64,000 nt of DNA. It comes from Cherax quadricarinatus (Eukaryota > Arthropoda > Malacostraca > Decapoda > Parastacidae). The DNA is taken from positions 760,727 to 824,726 of the forward strand of contig NC_091293.1 in assembly GCF_038502225.1 (NCBI RefSeq). Direction: 5' to 3'. Position 1 is the stretch's first letter. Every line of letters starts with the position of its first letter. Positions 56,001 to 64,000 of the stretch are shown one piece after another. Both the position numbers and the translations under genes were made by a program. The notes below the pieces were generated by a model that ran no database searches, had not been told where the DNA came from, and saw only the letters and a list, made by a program, of their open reading frames with translations.

Positions 56001-56423
56001 ATATGGCAATGGGTCATTTGTATTAAAATTTGGTAAATCAATGTCATCACTGCTAAAGGGTAACTGTGCCAAAGTGCATTTGTTACACACAAAATGAATT
56101 CTGGCACCGTTGCTATAATTGTACATACATCCATCATGCACCCACCCCTTACACATTTTACATAAGGTGCCTTTTCTGTTTTTCATGCGTGCTTTAGTAC
56201 AGTGTATGCACCTGTTTGGTAGTGTTTGAGATAATAATGGCTGTATTGTCTCACATTGACCTATGTATGCATTACATATGGAGTTAAGGTTATCATTCCT
56301 AGCTGCTAGACCGTCATTATTGCCGTCATTTATCTGTCTGTTTTGCCTCTGCACAATAGTTTGTGGTCCTGGATTAATTTGGATATCACCACTAAGAGTG
56401 CTACAATAAGAGCTGTGTGCCAT
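53088..56423 (-). CDS. CR1-like LINE polyprotein, one open frame of 1111 codons
   Basis: A non-LTR retrotransposon protein that nicks the target and reverse-transcribes its own RNA there. Residues 12-20, GDIQINPGP, form a 2A-like ribosome-skipping motif (the usual Glu is Gln). A PHD-type zinc finger follows, with C72, C75, C88, C91, H96, C99, C113, C116 in C4HC3 order. The APE endonuclease spans about 155-365 (GDFN at 288-291, SDH at 354-356). RT spans about 645-885: LDLQKAFD at 737-744, GVPQGSILGPLLFL from 792, YADD at 822-825. The C-terminal end holds a WNRLPTNVKA block. No stop or frameshift breaks this frame, so the copy is young. The ATG at 56423 may be secondary: see the upstream frame at 56330-56641. 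Clade (CR1, L2, Crack or Daphne) is not resolved. Confidence 0.88.
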   Translation of the reverse strand: MAHSSYCSTLSGDIQINPGPQTIVQRQNRQINDGNNDGLAARNDNLNSICNAYIGQCETIQPLLSQTLPNRCIHCTKARMKNRKGTLCKMCKGWVHDGCMYNYSNGARIHFVCNKCTLAQLPFSSDDIDLPNFNTNDPLPYIDDYDCFMKTALHFIHVNARSLLPKLAEIRILANKIRAAVITISESWLDDTVTDDEVKIDGYNIKRLDRNRKGGGVCAYIRNDLAYNPRPDLNNNKLEILWFEVLLPKTKPILVGTSYRPPTQDQFLEDFSRVLSGVENNCETIILGDFNICFQQQNNGLCKRYKQILGLNSYTQLINTPTRITQSSATLIDHILCNRAENISQSGVITTGLSDHFIIYCTRKITRDRIGLHRTIKMRSTRNYSKETLVNRLHNCDWTEITSCTDVNDAWEKFKTMFTTILDNIAPVKEVRIKRRTEPWMNTEILDNMKFRDQLLKRFKANRQDIAALNEFQRVRNRVQRLIKGAKAKHYCSKIEEYKHNPRKLWQQLKQLGYSHKPVDRSNIVLTIDNEVCHETSKVANCFNSYYTSVASTLVSKLPAASNTFNTDSDKFQTYYTNKGVTPNSCQLVSVSHDFIQKELSRLNPTKSTGPDNIPSKFLKDGASELSIPIAHIINLSVTTNTVPEGFKEARVTPIFKKNSRSDVSNYRPVSILSIISKILERAVYSQVVKYLNDNNILHSYQSGFRRSYSTDTSLINLMDYLRTEMSKGNLIGMVTLDLQKAFDTVNHNILCNKLQTIGIGSVDWFKSYLSNRRQIVKINKTESEPLPITCGVPQGSILGPLLFLCYVNDMPISVKCKLLLYADDSALLVSGKDPQDIANVLTLELESCSKWLVDNKLSLHLGKTEAILFGTKHKLRRVNNFNVQCNGEPITLVSSVKYLGIPFDPCMSGELIGNSVVKKVNARLKFLYRQAQCLPTEARRTLCLALIQCHMDYACSSWYSALTKKLKDRLQITQNKIVRFILGLGPREHVGQDELQQLDMLNVEDRVKQLKLNHVYKIAHKQCPEYLAVNFVKAGNQSNHRTRGREHNFVVPTVSGQASNTFYCTAIKEWNRLPTNVKASHSLNQFKKTAKRCLMNVATEREGNDFLFFS

Positions 56424-56641
56424 TGTTTTTGTTTAGGTATGCGGTGTTGCCATACCTTGCGGCGATAGTGACATTTACTTTTCTGGTAGGATGGCAACTG
56501 TTGGGCTTTTACTGTCCAGGGCGCTGTTACTCCATTCACCTTTTCCAACCCCCATGACTGATTTCTTTCTTCATGGAATTGAAGAAGAAATATAAATATA
56601 ATTATGGCAGCCTGTACCCCCCTAATGCCTGCCATTTTCAC
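56330..56641 (-). CDS. Upstream hydrophobic N-terminal part of the LINE protein, frameshifted
   Basis: A 103-codon frame overlaps the 5' end of the long frame. It begins MKMAGIRGVQAAIIIFIFLL, a signal-peptide-like hydrophobic start, passes a basic region (HYRRKVWQHRIPKQK) and reaches a second hydrophobic stretch (TALIVALLVVI) where the long frame's GDIQINPGP begins. I infer that these were one protein and a small indel near 56385 split them. A genuine short upstream ORF is the alternative. Confidence 0.5.
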   Translation of the reverse strand: MKMAGIRGVQAAIIIFIFLLQFHEERNQSWGLEKVNGVTAPWTVKAQQLPSYQKSKCHYRRKVWQHRIPKQKQWHTALIVALLVVISKLIQDHKLLCRGKTDR

Positions 56642-57070
56642 TCTTCGCTCTTTTACTCATATACAATAATATTTATTTCTCTTTTCCAGTCCCTAGTACA
56701 CTTAGTATCTGCTTTAGCAATCACCACTGAATTACTAGTAAAATTTCCTCTTCAAAAATCCTCTTCACTGCTCACTTTTCCCTTAACTTCACAGAACCCT
56801 TACAACTAACCCCTTAATACACACTCCCCTTCCCATTTCCCTTCACAGTCTGGCTTCCCCAATTAACTTCTAACTCCTTTCCATTCTGGTAGATCAGAAA
56901 GGTTTAATCCATGGTTTTATCCTTCCAAATCCCCCTCAGTTCCATTTATCGGGGGTTGTGTGGTGTTGTTGACTGCCTGACCTGTTTTGCTGACTCAGCC
57001 ATTTTTAAAACACTGAGGGAAGTAAACGCCACCTACAACCTGACTTTCCTTGAGTTTATAGATATATTTG
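56642..57070. other. 5' flank of the LINE, nothing recognised
   Basis: May include the LINE 5' UTR; no second copy is present in the window for comparison. Confidence 0.3.
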
Positions 57071-57074
57071 GCTT

Positions 57075-57205
57075 TTTCTGCTATGATTCTCTGAGGGCAA
57101 ATTTTTATTTAAGGTTTTGTACATATAAATACACGTATGCTGCTATGTGTGATAATTTATATAACTATTTGTCTACTTGTACCTGAATAAACTTGCATAA
57201 TATTT
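57075..57205 (+). mobile_element. Decayed LINE tail
   Basis: TATGCTGCTATGTGTGATAA and TGTACCTGAATAAACTTGCA resemble the plus-strand reading of the LINE 3' end. A second decayed tail lies at 57488-57603 (GGAAACAAGTCACTCTTGAC, CATCCTGGGTAA, CCTAAATAAACTTAA). Confidence 0.5.
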
Positions 57206-57718
57206 TTTTTACTATGGTCTTGATAACATAAGTATTAAAAGTACTGGAAAAGTACACTAGAGATATAATGTAAGTGATGTGGGTAGACTTGTGGGGTCAC
57301 AACTAGTGTACAACAAAATACAAATATTTATTTTAAAATTACTGTATAAAATATAGAGTACTCTGAAGGCCCAGGAGATGCATTTCGGGCGAAAAATACT
57401 CTAGTTCAAATTAAGATTTATTTGTATATTTGTGGAATTAATACATGGTATTAATGATCTTATCAATATAAAATATACAAAAATTGTATTAAAACGCCAT
57501 TGGAAACAAGTCACTCTTGACTTTTATGGTCATCCTGGGTAATTTGTACTATGCAGAATAATTGTGCTTATGTGTACCTGTGCCTAAATAAACTTAATAC
57601 AGGACAATATGATGCAGTATAAATTCAATGAAAATTTTTATAGCTGACATGGACATAGACAAAACTGTAAGATAATTAGTACAAGTCATATCTAAAAGGG
57701 AAGTGAAGCATTACTTAA

Positions 57719-58819
57719 CACTTTCAGGGTCGAGAGGCCCTGTCCTAAACTGTTCTCAGGGTTGAAATTTTTTCAGAATTTTTTTTTCATGTGAAATGAT
57801 AGAGAATCTTTTCCCGGTCATAATGACACCAAAATTATGAAATTTGATGGAAAACTTATGGAATTATGCTCTCGCGGCTGTATAGCCTTTGTGGCTTAGC
57901 GCTTCTTTTTTATTATAATAATAATATGCTCTCGCGAAGTTAGCGATCTCGACGATGTTTACGCATCGGCGATTTCGCCCACTTTGAGCCCTATTTTCGG
58001 CCAATTCCACTGTACTAGTCGACAAAAATCATAACTATTTCACTAGAACTCCATTTTATCTATCGAATGAGTACAAGAAACCACCCATTTACCGATTTAA
58101 CCTTCCAATAGTGGTCAGAAATTAGCAATTTTGCCAATTTCACACAAATTTCAAAAGATGCCAATTTCTAAATAGGGTCCAGAATAAATAAGAAAGACAT
58201 TCCTGGCACTAAAATAACATTTCCTCTGTTCATTAGTCACTTCCTCAGGCGCCTATTACATTTCTTTTGCTTTCCACTTTGAATTTTTATTCTCACAAAA
58301 AATAGAAGATTTACTGTTATGCAGACTACTACAGTAGTGTAAAAATGGTATAAATAATATCAGCGCACTTGTGAAAGAATATTAGACTCGCCAGTTGACA
58401 TGTATTGGACGCTTGGCATGATTTCTTTACTTTTGAACTTTGGCAAAAATCGAACATTTCTGCTACTTTGAGCTCAATTTCAAGGTACTTTTCATTGTGA
58501 AACCAATCAAAATCATCTCAGTTTCTGTAATATGTCTTCCATTCTAGGAAATCTAGAAATACAACCATAAATACTATACAAAAATACAGTGCAAAGTCGC
58601 TGTTTTATCCAAAAACACGGTCATTTTTTTTTTCCTCATGCACTGTGTGCTGCAGAATTTTTTTTATACTGCACACACTGACCACATACACCCATTCTTT
58701 CGTATGTAGTCCTTCCAGCTTTCTCTCGCTAGATCTGAAGGTGCTAGAATTTAGGCGTTCTAGTACGTCAATAACCCTGGTGCGTAAGCCGTACTAGTAC
58801 GTCGGACCCCCTGAAAGGG
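57719..58819. mobile_element. TTAA-flanked MITE, copy of 1101 bp
   Basis: TTAA on the left (57715-57718), CTAA on the right (58820-58823, one change). Ends CACTTTCAGGGTCG and GACCCCCTGAAAGGG are inverted. The interior is colinear with 28181-29260. It contains the 49-bp insertion at 57877-57925. Confidence 0.8.
57877..57925 (+). mobile_element. 49-bp retroposed tail with 11-bp target duplication
   Basis: ATGCTCTCGCG occurs on both sides (57866-57876 and 57926-57936) and once in sister MITEs. The insert carries GCCTTTGTGGCTTAGCGCTT and ends in (ATA)n, the pattern of an extremely truncated LINE or SINE 3' end. Confidence 0.85.
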
Positions 58820-58969
58820 CTAAATGAGGAAAGTTCATTTTATATACGAGTAAATTGAGTTATGAGCTAGCTCTTGGAACAAATTAAACTCGTAAGTCAA
58901 GATTCCACTGTATATATTTATACATCATAGGGACATTAACATGGGCCCCTACTGTGACCACAAATGTAA

Positions 58970-60796
58970 GCTTTTATTCATATTCATATATTTTATTTGG
59001 ACATGATACATAGTTGTACAAGGAATTATAGTAGTTGGGTGCACATACCAAAAGCCCCTTGTATGCAGAGCATTATGGGCAGGCTTAAAATTAACTTAAA
59101 ATTAACAAGCAATGAAAGGTTGTGTTAAAAATTACAGTAAACAATTTACAATATGAATTACAGTTTAGTATTTGAAACTATGAAATTTGAGCACATCAAT
59201 ACTGAATTTGTCATATTACAATGTATAACAAAAGATGATCAGTTTGCTATATGTTGTCTTGAAGTTTTAAGACGTAAGTAATTGGGAGAATTATTGATAA
59301 TGTAAAATACTGTGTTGATTATTTAGTCCTGGGCAAATAAGTGGTTCTTTAGAAGAGTCTTAAATTGATTTTCAGGCCTGGTTACTTTAGTATGTTCTGG
59401 TAATGAATTCCAGATTTTGGGGCCCTTTATGTGCATAGAGTTTTTACAGTGTGATACGGACACGGGGTACATCAAAATGAGATCTGTGTCTTGTGTTGTG
59501 GTCGTGTCTCCTATTAAGGTTGGTAAGGGAAAGTTTGAATGGAGGGTTTATGTTTACATGTATTGTTCTATGTATGCAGTAGGCACATGAATAAGTGTGG
59601 ATGTTCTTTATGGTGAGCAAATTTAGACTACTGAATAGAGGTGGAGTATGCTGTTGTGAGTGGGAATTTATCATCATTTTGATTGCAGCCTTTTGCTGGG
59701 TTATTAGTGGCCTTAGGTGATTTAATGTTGTTGATCCCCATGCACAAATTCCATAAGTGAGATAAGGGTAGATGAGTGAGTGATACAGTGCAAGGAGAGC
59801 TGATTGTGGAACATAGTACCGTATCTTTGATAGTATCCCTACTGTCTTAGAGATTTTCTTGGAAATTTGTTGTATATGTGTTTGGAATTTGAGGCTACTG
59901 TCTAGGTGGATTCCTAGGAATTTTCCCTCTGTGAGTCTTGTGATGGGTGATCCATTTAGTGTTATGTTAAGTGGAACATTTGCAGCTCTGGTTTGAAACT
60001 GAATGAAATAGGTTTTGTCAGTATTTAGGGTAAGTTTATTCGTCGTCATCCAGGTAGATATTTTCTGCAGTTCAGCATTGACAGTGTTGGCAAGTATGAC
60101 TGGGTTTGGGTGTGAGAAGACGTATGTAGTGTCATCTGCAAATAATATGGGTTTGAGTAGCTGTGATGCATTTGGTAGGTCATTGATGTAGATGAGAGAG
60201 TGGTGGTCCTAGGACACTTCCCTGTGGGACTCCTACTGTGATTGGTTGTGTGGAAGAGTTTGCACCATTTATGTACACGTATTGGCTTCTGTTACTAAGG
60301 TATGACTAGGTAGTTAAGGAAATGGCCTCTTATACCATAGTGTGTTAATTTAGTGTGCAGCAATTCATGGTCGACTCTGTCAAAAGCTTTACGTAAGTCA
60401 ATGAAAATTCCCAGTGGGACTTCTTTCTTCTCAAGTGCGGTATATATTAGCTCCAGCATGTGTATAATAGCATCATTTGTGCTTTTATTATTCCTGAATC
60501 CAAACTGACTGGGATTTAGTGTGTTGTATGAGATGAGGTAGGAATAGGTTTGTGTATGAATTAATTTTTCAAAGATTTTAGAGAGTAGTGGTAAGTTAGA
60601 AATTGGTCTATAGTTATTCAAGTCGGCTTGATCACCTTCTTTGTGGATCGGGGTAACCTTCGCTATTTTGAGGACTGCCAGGAAGGTGGACGATTCAATG
60701 GATTTGTTAAAGAGTGTTGCAATAATTAGTGACAGTACTTGCGAAGCTTTTTCGTACATAAAAGCAGGCAAGTTGTTTATATCGCCTGCCTTGTTC
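58970..60796 (-). mobile_element. CR1/L2-like LINE, 5' truncated
   Basis: Same family as 18736-22095. RT fragment at 60760-60295: NNYRPISNLPLLSKIFEKLI, GIFIDLRKAFDRVDHELLHT. C-terminal block at 60049-59444: RYYVPQSALLALYHSLIYPY, CAWGSTTLNHLRPLITQQKA. A frameshift separates them around 60.2 kb, where the VPQG and FADD blocks fall. It is cut at the left end of a TTAA element at 60797. Confidence 0.8.
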
Positions 60797-60800
60797 TTAA

Positions 60801-60945
60801 CCCTTTGACTGTTTCGGTCATGTATATACATCTTATGAGCCACTGTGTTTGACGTATATATACTAATAAATTCTAGCGGCTTCAGATCAAGGAGAGAGCT
60901 GGTAGGCCCACATGTGAGAGAATGGGTCTGTGTGGTCATTGTGCA
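60801..60945. mobile_element. TTAA-MITE end fragment
   Basis: TTAA followed by CCCTTTGACTGTTTCGGTC and GTTTGACGTATATATACT: the terminal 145 bp of the MITE family. It breaks off before the interior. Confidence 0.65.
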
Positions 60946-60976
60946 CCTGTCAGCATAGTTGCTGATCCCTTACATG

Positions 60977-61247
60977 TGTTGTATAGCTTATCTGAGTATC
61001 ATAGTACCATCCATATGTTTTATATACTATATGATACCTTACTAGGCCTAGTGACTGTATGACATCACGGGATGTGGCATGAGTGAGTGGAAGGCGCTAC
61101 CTCACTCTCAGTCCATGCATAGGTCTACCAGGCAACACATGGCAGGTTGGGCTCCCCTTTCTCACATTCTGCAATATATTGTTACCATCCAACAAGTGTG
61201 TATATCTTCAACCCTCGTTATCTCCTTTCGAACCCCACGACAAATGG
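60977..61247 (+). mobile_element. Possible LTR of a Gypsy-like element
   Basis: The segment can be read as TGTTG...CGACA, short inverted LTR ends, followed after AA by TGGTGACAGCGGTG, which resembles a tRNA primer-binding site. No second LTR and no gag/pol frame are present, so this is tentative. Confidence 0.35.
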
Positions 61248-63154
61248 TGACAGCGGTGTGGGCGTAAAATTGATAATTACGCCGATGCACGGAGATAAAT
61301 TCTCTCAGCCGACGACGGGCATTTTGTGTAGCCAGTAGGCCGACCTAGCCAAGCAGCTACCCCAAGCAAGCATTGACCAGCCTATTGCTTCCTACTTCTG
61401 GTCAGTCTCTGTGTATTAGCATTTTATTTGCTTATTTGCATTACTTCCAAGGGGTTGACCCGGGTTTGCAAAGTAAGCCAAGCCACCAAGCCAGTCTGGG
61501 GGGGGGGGAGTCCAGCCTAACCTTACACCATCCAGCCTTGCCTGCCAAGCCAGCTTTCCACCCCTGCTGTGCTCATCGTTACAAGTTATCAAGCCAGTCT
61601 GTGTGAAGGGTTAAGCCAAGCCAGCCAGCAACTAACCCAAGTGTCTTAACCCAGTACTGAAGCAAGCCACGTGGGTACAGTCTTCTTCACCGTTTTGTGC
61701 TTCTCGTTCTAGCTATTCTGAGTGCTTTATCATCCCTGTGGTGTTGTGGTATTTTGTGGATTTGTGTTTAAGCCAGTCCGTCTTAGAATATCTTCGTGCC
61801 TAGTGCGGGTGTCCCCAGTGTGGCTTACGCCGTTCATCCCATAGGCCCAGTCACCACGCAGTGTCTCACCACAGCGCTGCCTCAACCACCCACCTCACCC
61901 ACTACCACTGTTTTTGTACCCTTATTACGGGTTCTAGCATCATATTTTTATGGACCACATAGGGGGTCAAGAGCCAAGTGTGTTCCTTCGTCAGATGCGC
62001 CATCGTAAAAGCCTCCTGTGTGAGTTCATTGTTGATTTAAGCGCAAATTCTTCGATCACGTGTGGAGAGTAGTCAAGAACTCCGCAAATCACGAGTCTCC
62101 ACCACTACCATCCACCTCATTCTACAACGTCGCTACAGTGTTAATGAATATTTTTTCATAGTCATTTGTGAGTGTTGAGACTTTTTTTTTTTTTTTTTTT
62201 TTCCAGTGATTTCTTAGTGACATTCAGTGACTCTTGATTAGACTCAGTGTTCATTATCTACTGCTTGCAATTTTTTTTTTTTTTTTGCTCTTTCTTCAGT
62301 GTTAATTTTCGTACTTTATTTTATGTCTGTTGTGTTGTGCTTCTTTTTTTTATATCTACTTGATGTAAGTACTTTAATGTTTTTTCCTTGTTGTGTGCAG
62401 TATATAAGCAGTATAACCTTGTGTTTACACTTCACAATTATCTTGTGTTCACAGTATTGTGTTCCTTGTCTAGTAATTTATACAGTGAAGTAATTCAGTA
62501 ACTTGTTACCTTATATTCTGCATCACAACTCATTGTTGTCTCGGTTATTTTTTTTTCTCCCAGCATTTGTGTATTCTTGCTGTTTTTGTTTTCATTCATT
62601 TGCTATTTTTTTTCTTGTGTGTGTTCAACATTCTTGTTACATTTTTTCATTTAGCCAGTGTCTGATTTGTCTTATCTCCACAGACAATAGTGTCATTATT
62701 TTGTTGAAGCAAGACAATTATTTTCCAATTTTTCACACCCCAAGCTTCATTACAAGAAAATTCTCATAGTATTGTGCATATATTGATGTGTTATTTTTCC
62801 TGCATCACTGTAAGTGTTAATTGTTTCCCTTGTTTTATGTTTTTTTTTTTTTCCTCTCTTATTTTCATATTTCATTGAACAAATTCACTCTTAGTGCAAT
62901 TTTTAAGTTCTTCTTTTAAAGTAAATCATTCTTTCGCTTGTTCAGTAAGTGTTGTTTAAGCTGCAAATAAGAGTTAGTGTTCAATCAGTTCATTCCTTGA
63001 TAATATTTTTTTTGTTGCTTTTGTAAACTGTATTTTCTTGTGTAATGTTTTTTTTATTGCAACATTGACTCATTTTACAATAATTCTTGTGTAACATTGT
63101 GCTGCCATTCATTTTTTTTTTCTTTCAGAAAATTTTATGTAGTGTTGTGCAGTA
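61248..63154. other. T-rich, non-coding stretch; possible LTR-element leader
   Basis: No frame with a recognisable domain. Several T-runs (62180, 62270, 62845). CAAGCCAG-type motifs repeat between 61470 and 61640. It could be the leader of the LTR candidate or unrelated. Confidence 0.3.
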
Positions 63155-63356
63155 CAGTGGAACCTCAAATATCGAACTTTCTTTGGTCCAGAAGGCTGTT
63201 CGAGTGCCTTTACTGAATGAATTTATTCCCATCAGGAATAATGTAAATTAGATTAGTCCATTTCAGACCCTCAAAACTACACTTATAAAAGCACTTACAA
63301 AAATACACTTACATAATTGGTCGTGTTGGGAGCAGTTCGATTTTTGAGGTTCCACT
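63155..63356. mobile_element. Tigger-type MITE, 202 bp
   Basis: TA at both sides (63153-63154, 63357-63358). Ends CAGTGGAACCTCAAATATCG and CGATTTTTGAGGTTCCACTG are inverted with one mismatch. Colinear with 41256-41458 but better preserved. Confidence 0.9.
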
Positions 63357-63502
63357 GTACTTTTGATTAGTAATTGTTATTTGCAATATTGCTACAGTTT
63401 ATTTCAGTGCAGTTTCAAATGCTCTGTTCTGTGCATAATATTTTATTCTTTGTGTGTCATTTTATTTTATTTTTAGTGAATTGTTTTCCCAGTTTGTTTT
63501 AA

Positions 63503-63591
63503 CCCTTTGACTGTCGCGGCCATATATATATGTCTTACGAGGTACCATGTTTGACGTATATATACTCATAAATTCTAGTGGCTTCAAATCG
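63503..63591. mobile_element. TTAA-MITE end fragment cut by a LINE
   Basis: TTAA then CCCTTTGACTGTCGCGGCC and TTTGACGTATATATACTC. It stops at CTTCAAATC where the LINE 3' end begins. Confidence 0.7.
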
Positions 63592-64000
63592 TAAGAACAT
63601 AAGAAAGGAGAAACACTGCGGCAGGCCTGTTGGCCCATACTAGGCAGATCCTATACAATTCATCCAACAAACAAAACATTTGACCAACCTAATTTTCAAT
63701 GCTACCCAAGAAATAAGCTCTGATGTGCAAGTCCCACTCAAATCCAACCCCTCTCACTCATGTACTTATCCAACCTAAATTTGAAACTACCCAAAGTCCT
63801 AGCCTCAATAACCCAACTAGGTAGGCTGTTCCACTCATCAACTACCCTATTTCCAAACCAATACTTTCCTGTGTCCTTTCTAAATCTAAACTTATCTAAT
63901 TTAAATCCATTACTGCGGGTTCTCTCTTGGAGAGATATCCTCAAGACCTTATTAATATCCCCTTTATTAATACCTATCTTCCACTTATACACTTCGATCA
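63592..64000 (-). mobile_element. CR1-like LINE 3' end, runs off the window
   Basis: The minus strand encodes MYKWKIGINKGDINKVLRIS, RFRKDTGKYWFGNRVVDEWN and FKFRLDKYMSERGW, colinear with the C-terminal block of the LINE at 43930-46568. The 3' tail reads CAGTGTTTCTCCTTTCTTAT. The body continues past the right edge. Confidence 0.8.

Overview
The window is eukaryotic and looks like an arthropod, most likely a decapod crustacean of the crayfish/lobster/shrimp kind. The reasons are split genes with GT-AG introns, a TDP-43 ortholog of arthropod type, and very dense non-LTR retrotransposons, tRNA-derived SINEs, Tigger-like and TTAA-flanked DNA transposons and satellite arrays. The taxon is inferred from sequence style, not shown directly. 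I support only two host genes; nearly everything else is mobile or tandem-repeat DNA.

Layout. 1-5.5 kb holds tandem repeats, DNA-transposon ends, a decayed CR1-like LINE, SINEs and palindromes. 5.66-7.19 kb carries the last two coding exons, + strand, of an AAA+ ATPase of the AFG2/SPATA5 type; its earlier exons were not found and probably lie to the left. 7.2-18.7 kb is a nest of repeats: an RTE-like LINE split by a Tigger-like element and an unclassified 750-bp element, all between two matching TTAA-flanked ends, followed by a long polypyrimidine tract and a large foldback. 18.7-22.1 kb is a CR1/L2-like LINE (- strand), then a 100-base gap at 22327-22426.

25.5-51.9 kb is the TDP-43 (TARDBP/TBPH) gene on the - strand. 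Four coding exons join in frame into a predicted 440-residue protein with N-terminal domain, NLS, RRM1, RRM2 and a Gly-rich tail with the conserved short helix. The last three exons are compact (25.5-26.9 kb), but the first lies about 24.8 kb away. That giant intron holds TTAA-flanked MITEs, Tigger-like elements, a SINE, a perfect 48-bp inverted repeat, a LINE, a 99-nt (CA/TG) tract that reads (UG)49 in the TDP-43 transcript, and a ~4.8-kb GGT/ACC-rich minisatellite. TDP-43 binds UG repeats, so the gene may carry a large binding platform for its own product. The ATPase gene and TDP-43 are convergent, separated by about 18 kb of repeats.

52-64 kb is again mobile DNA: a nearly complete CR1-like LINE with one 1111-codon frame (2A-like motif, PHD finger, endonuclease, reverse transcriptase), a second L2-like LINE, a possible LTR-retrotransposon 5' end, a clean 202-bp Tigger-type MITE and the 3' end of another LINE running off the right edge.
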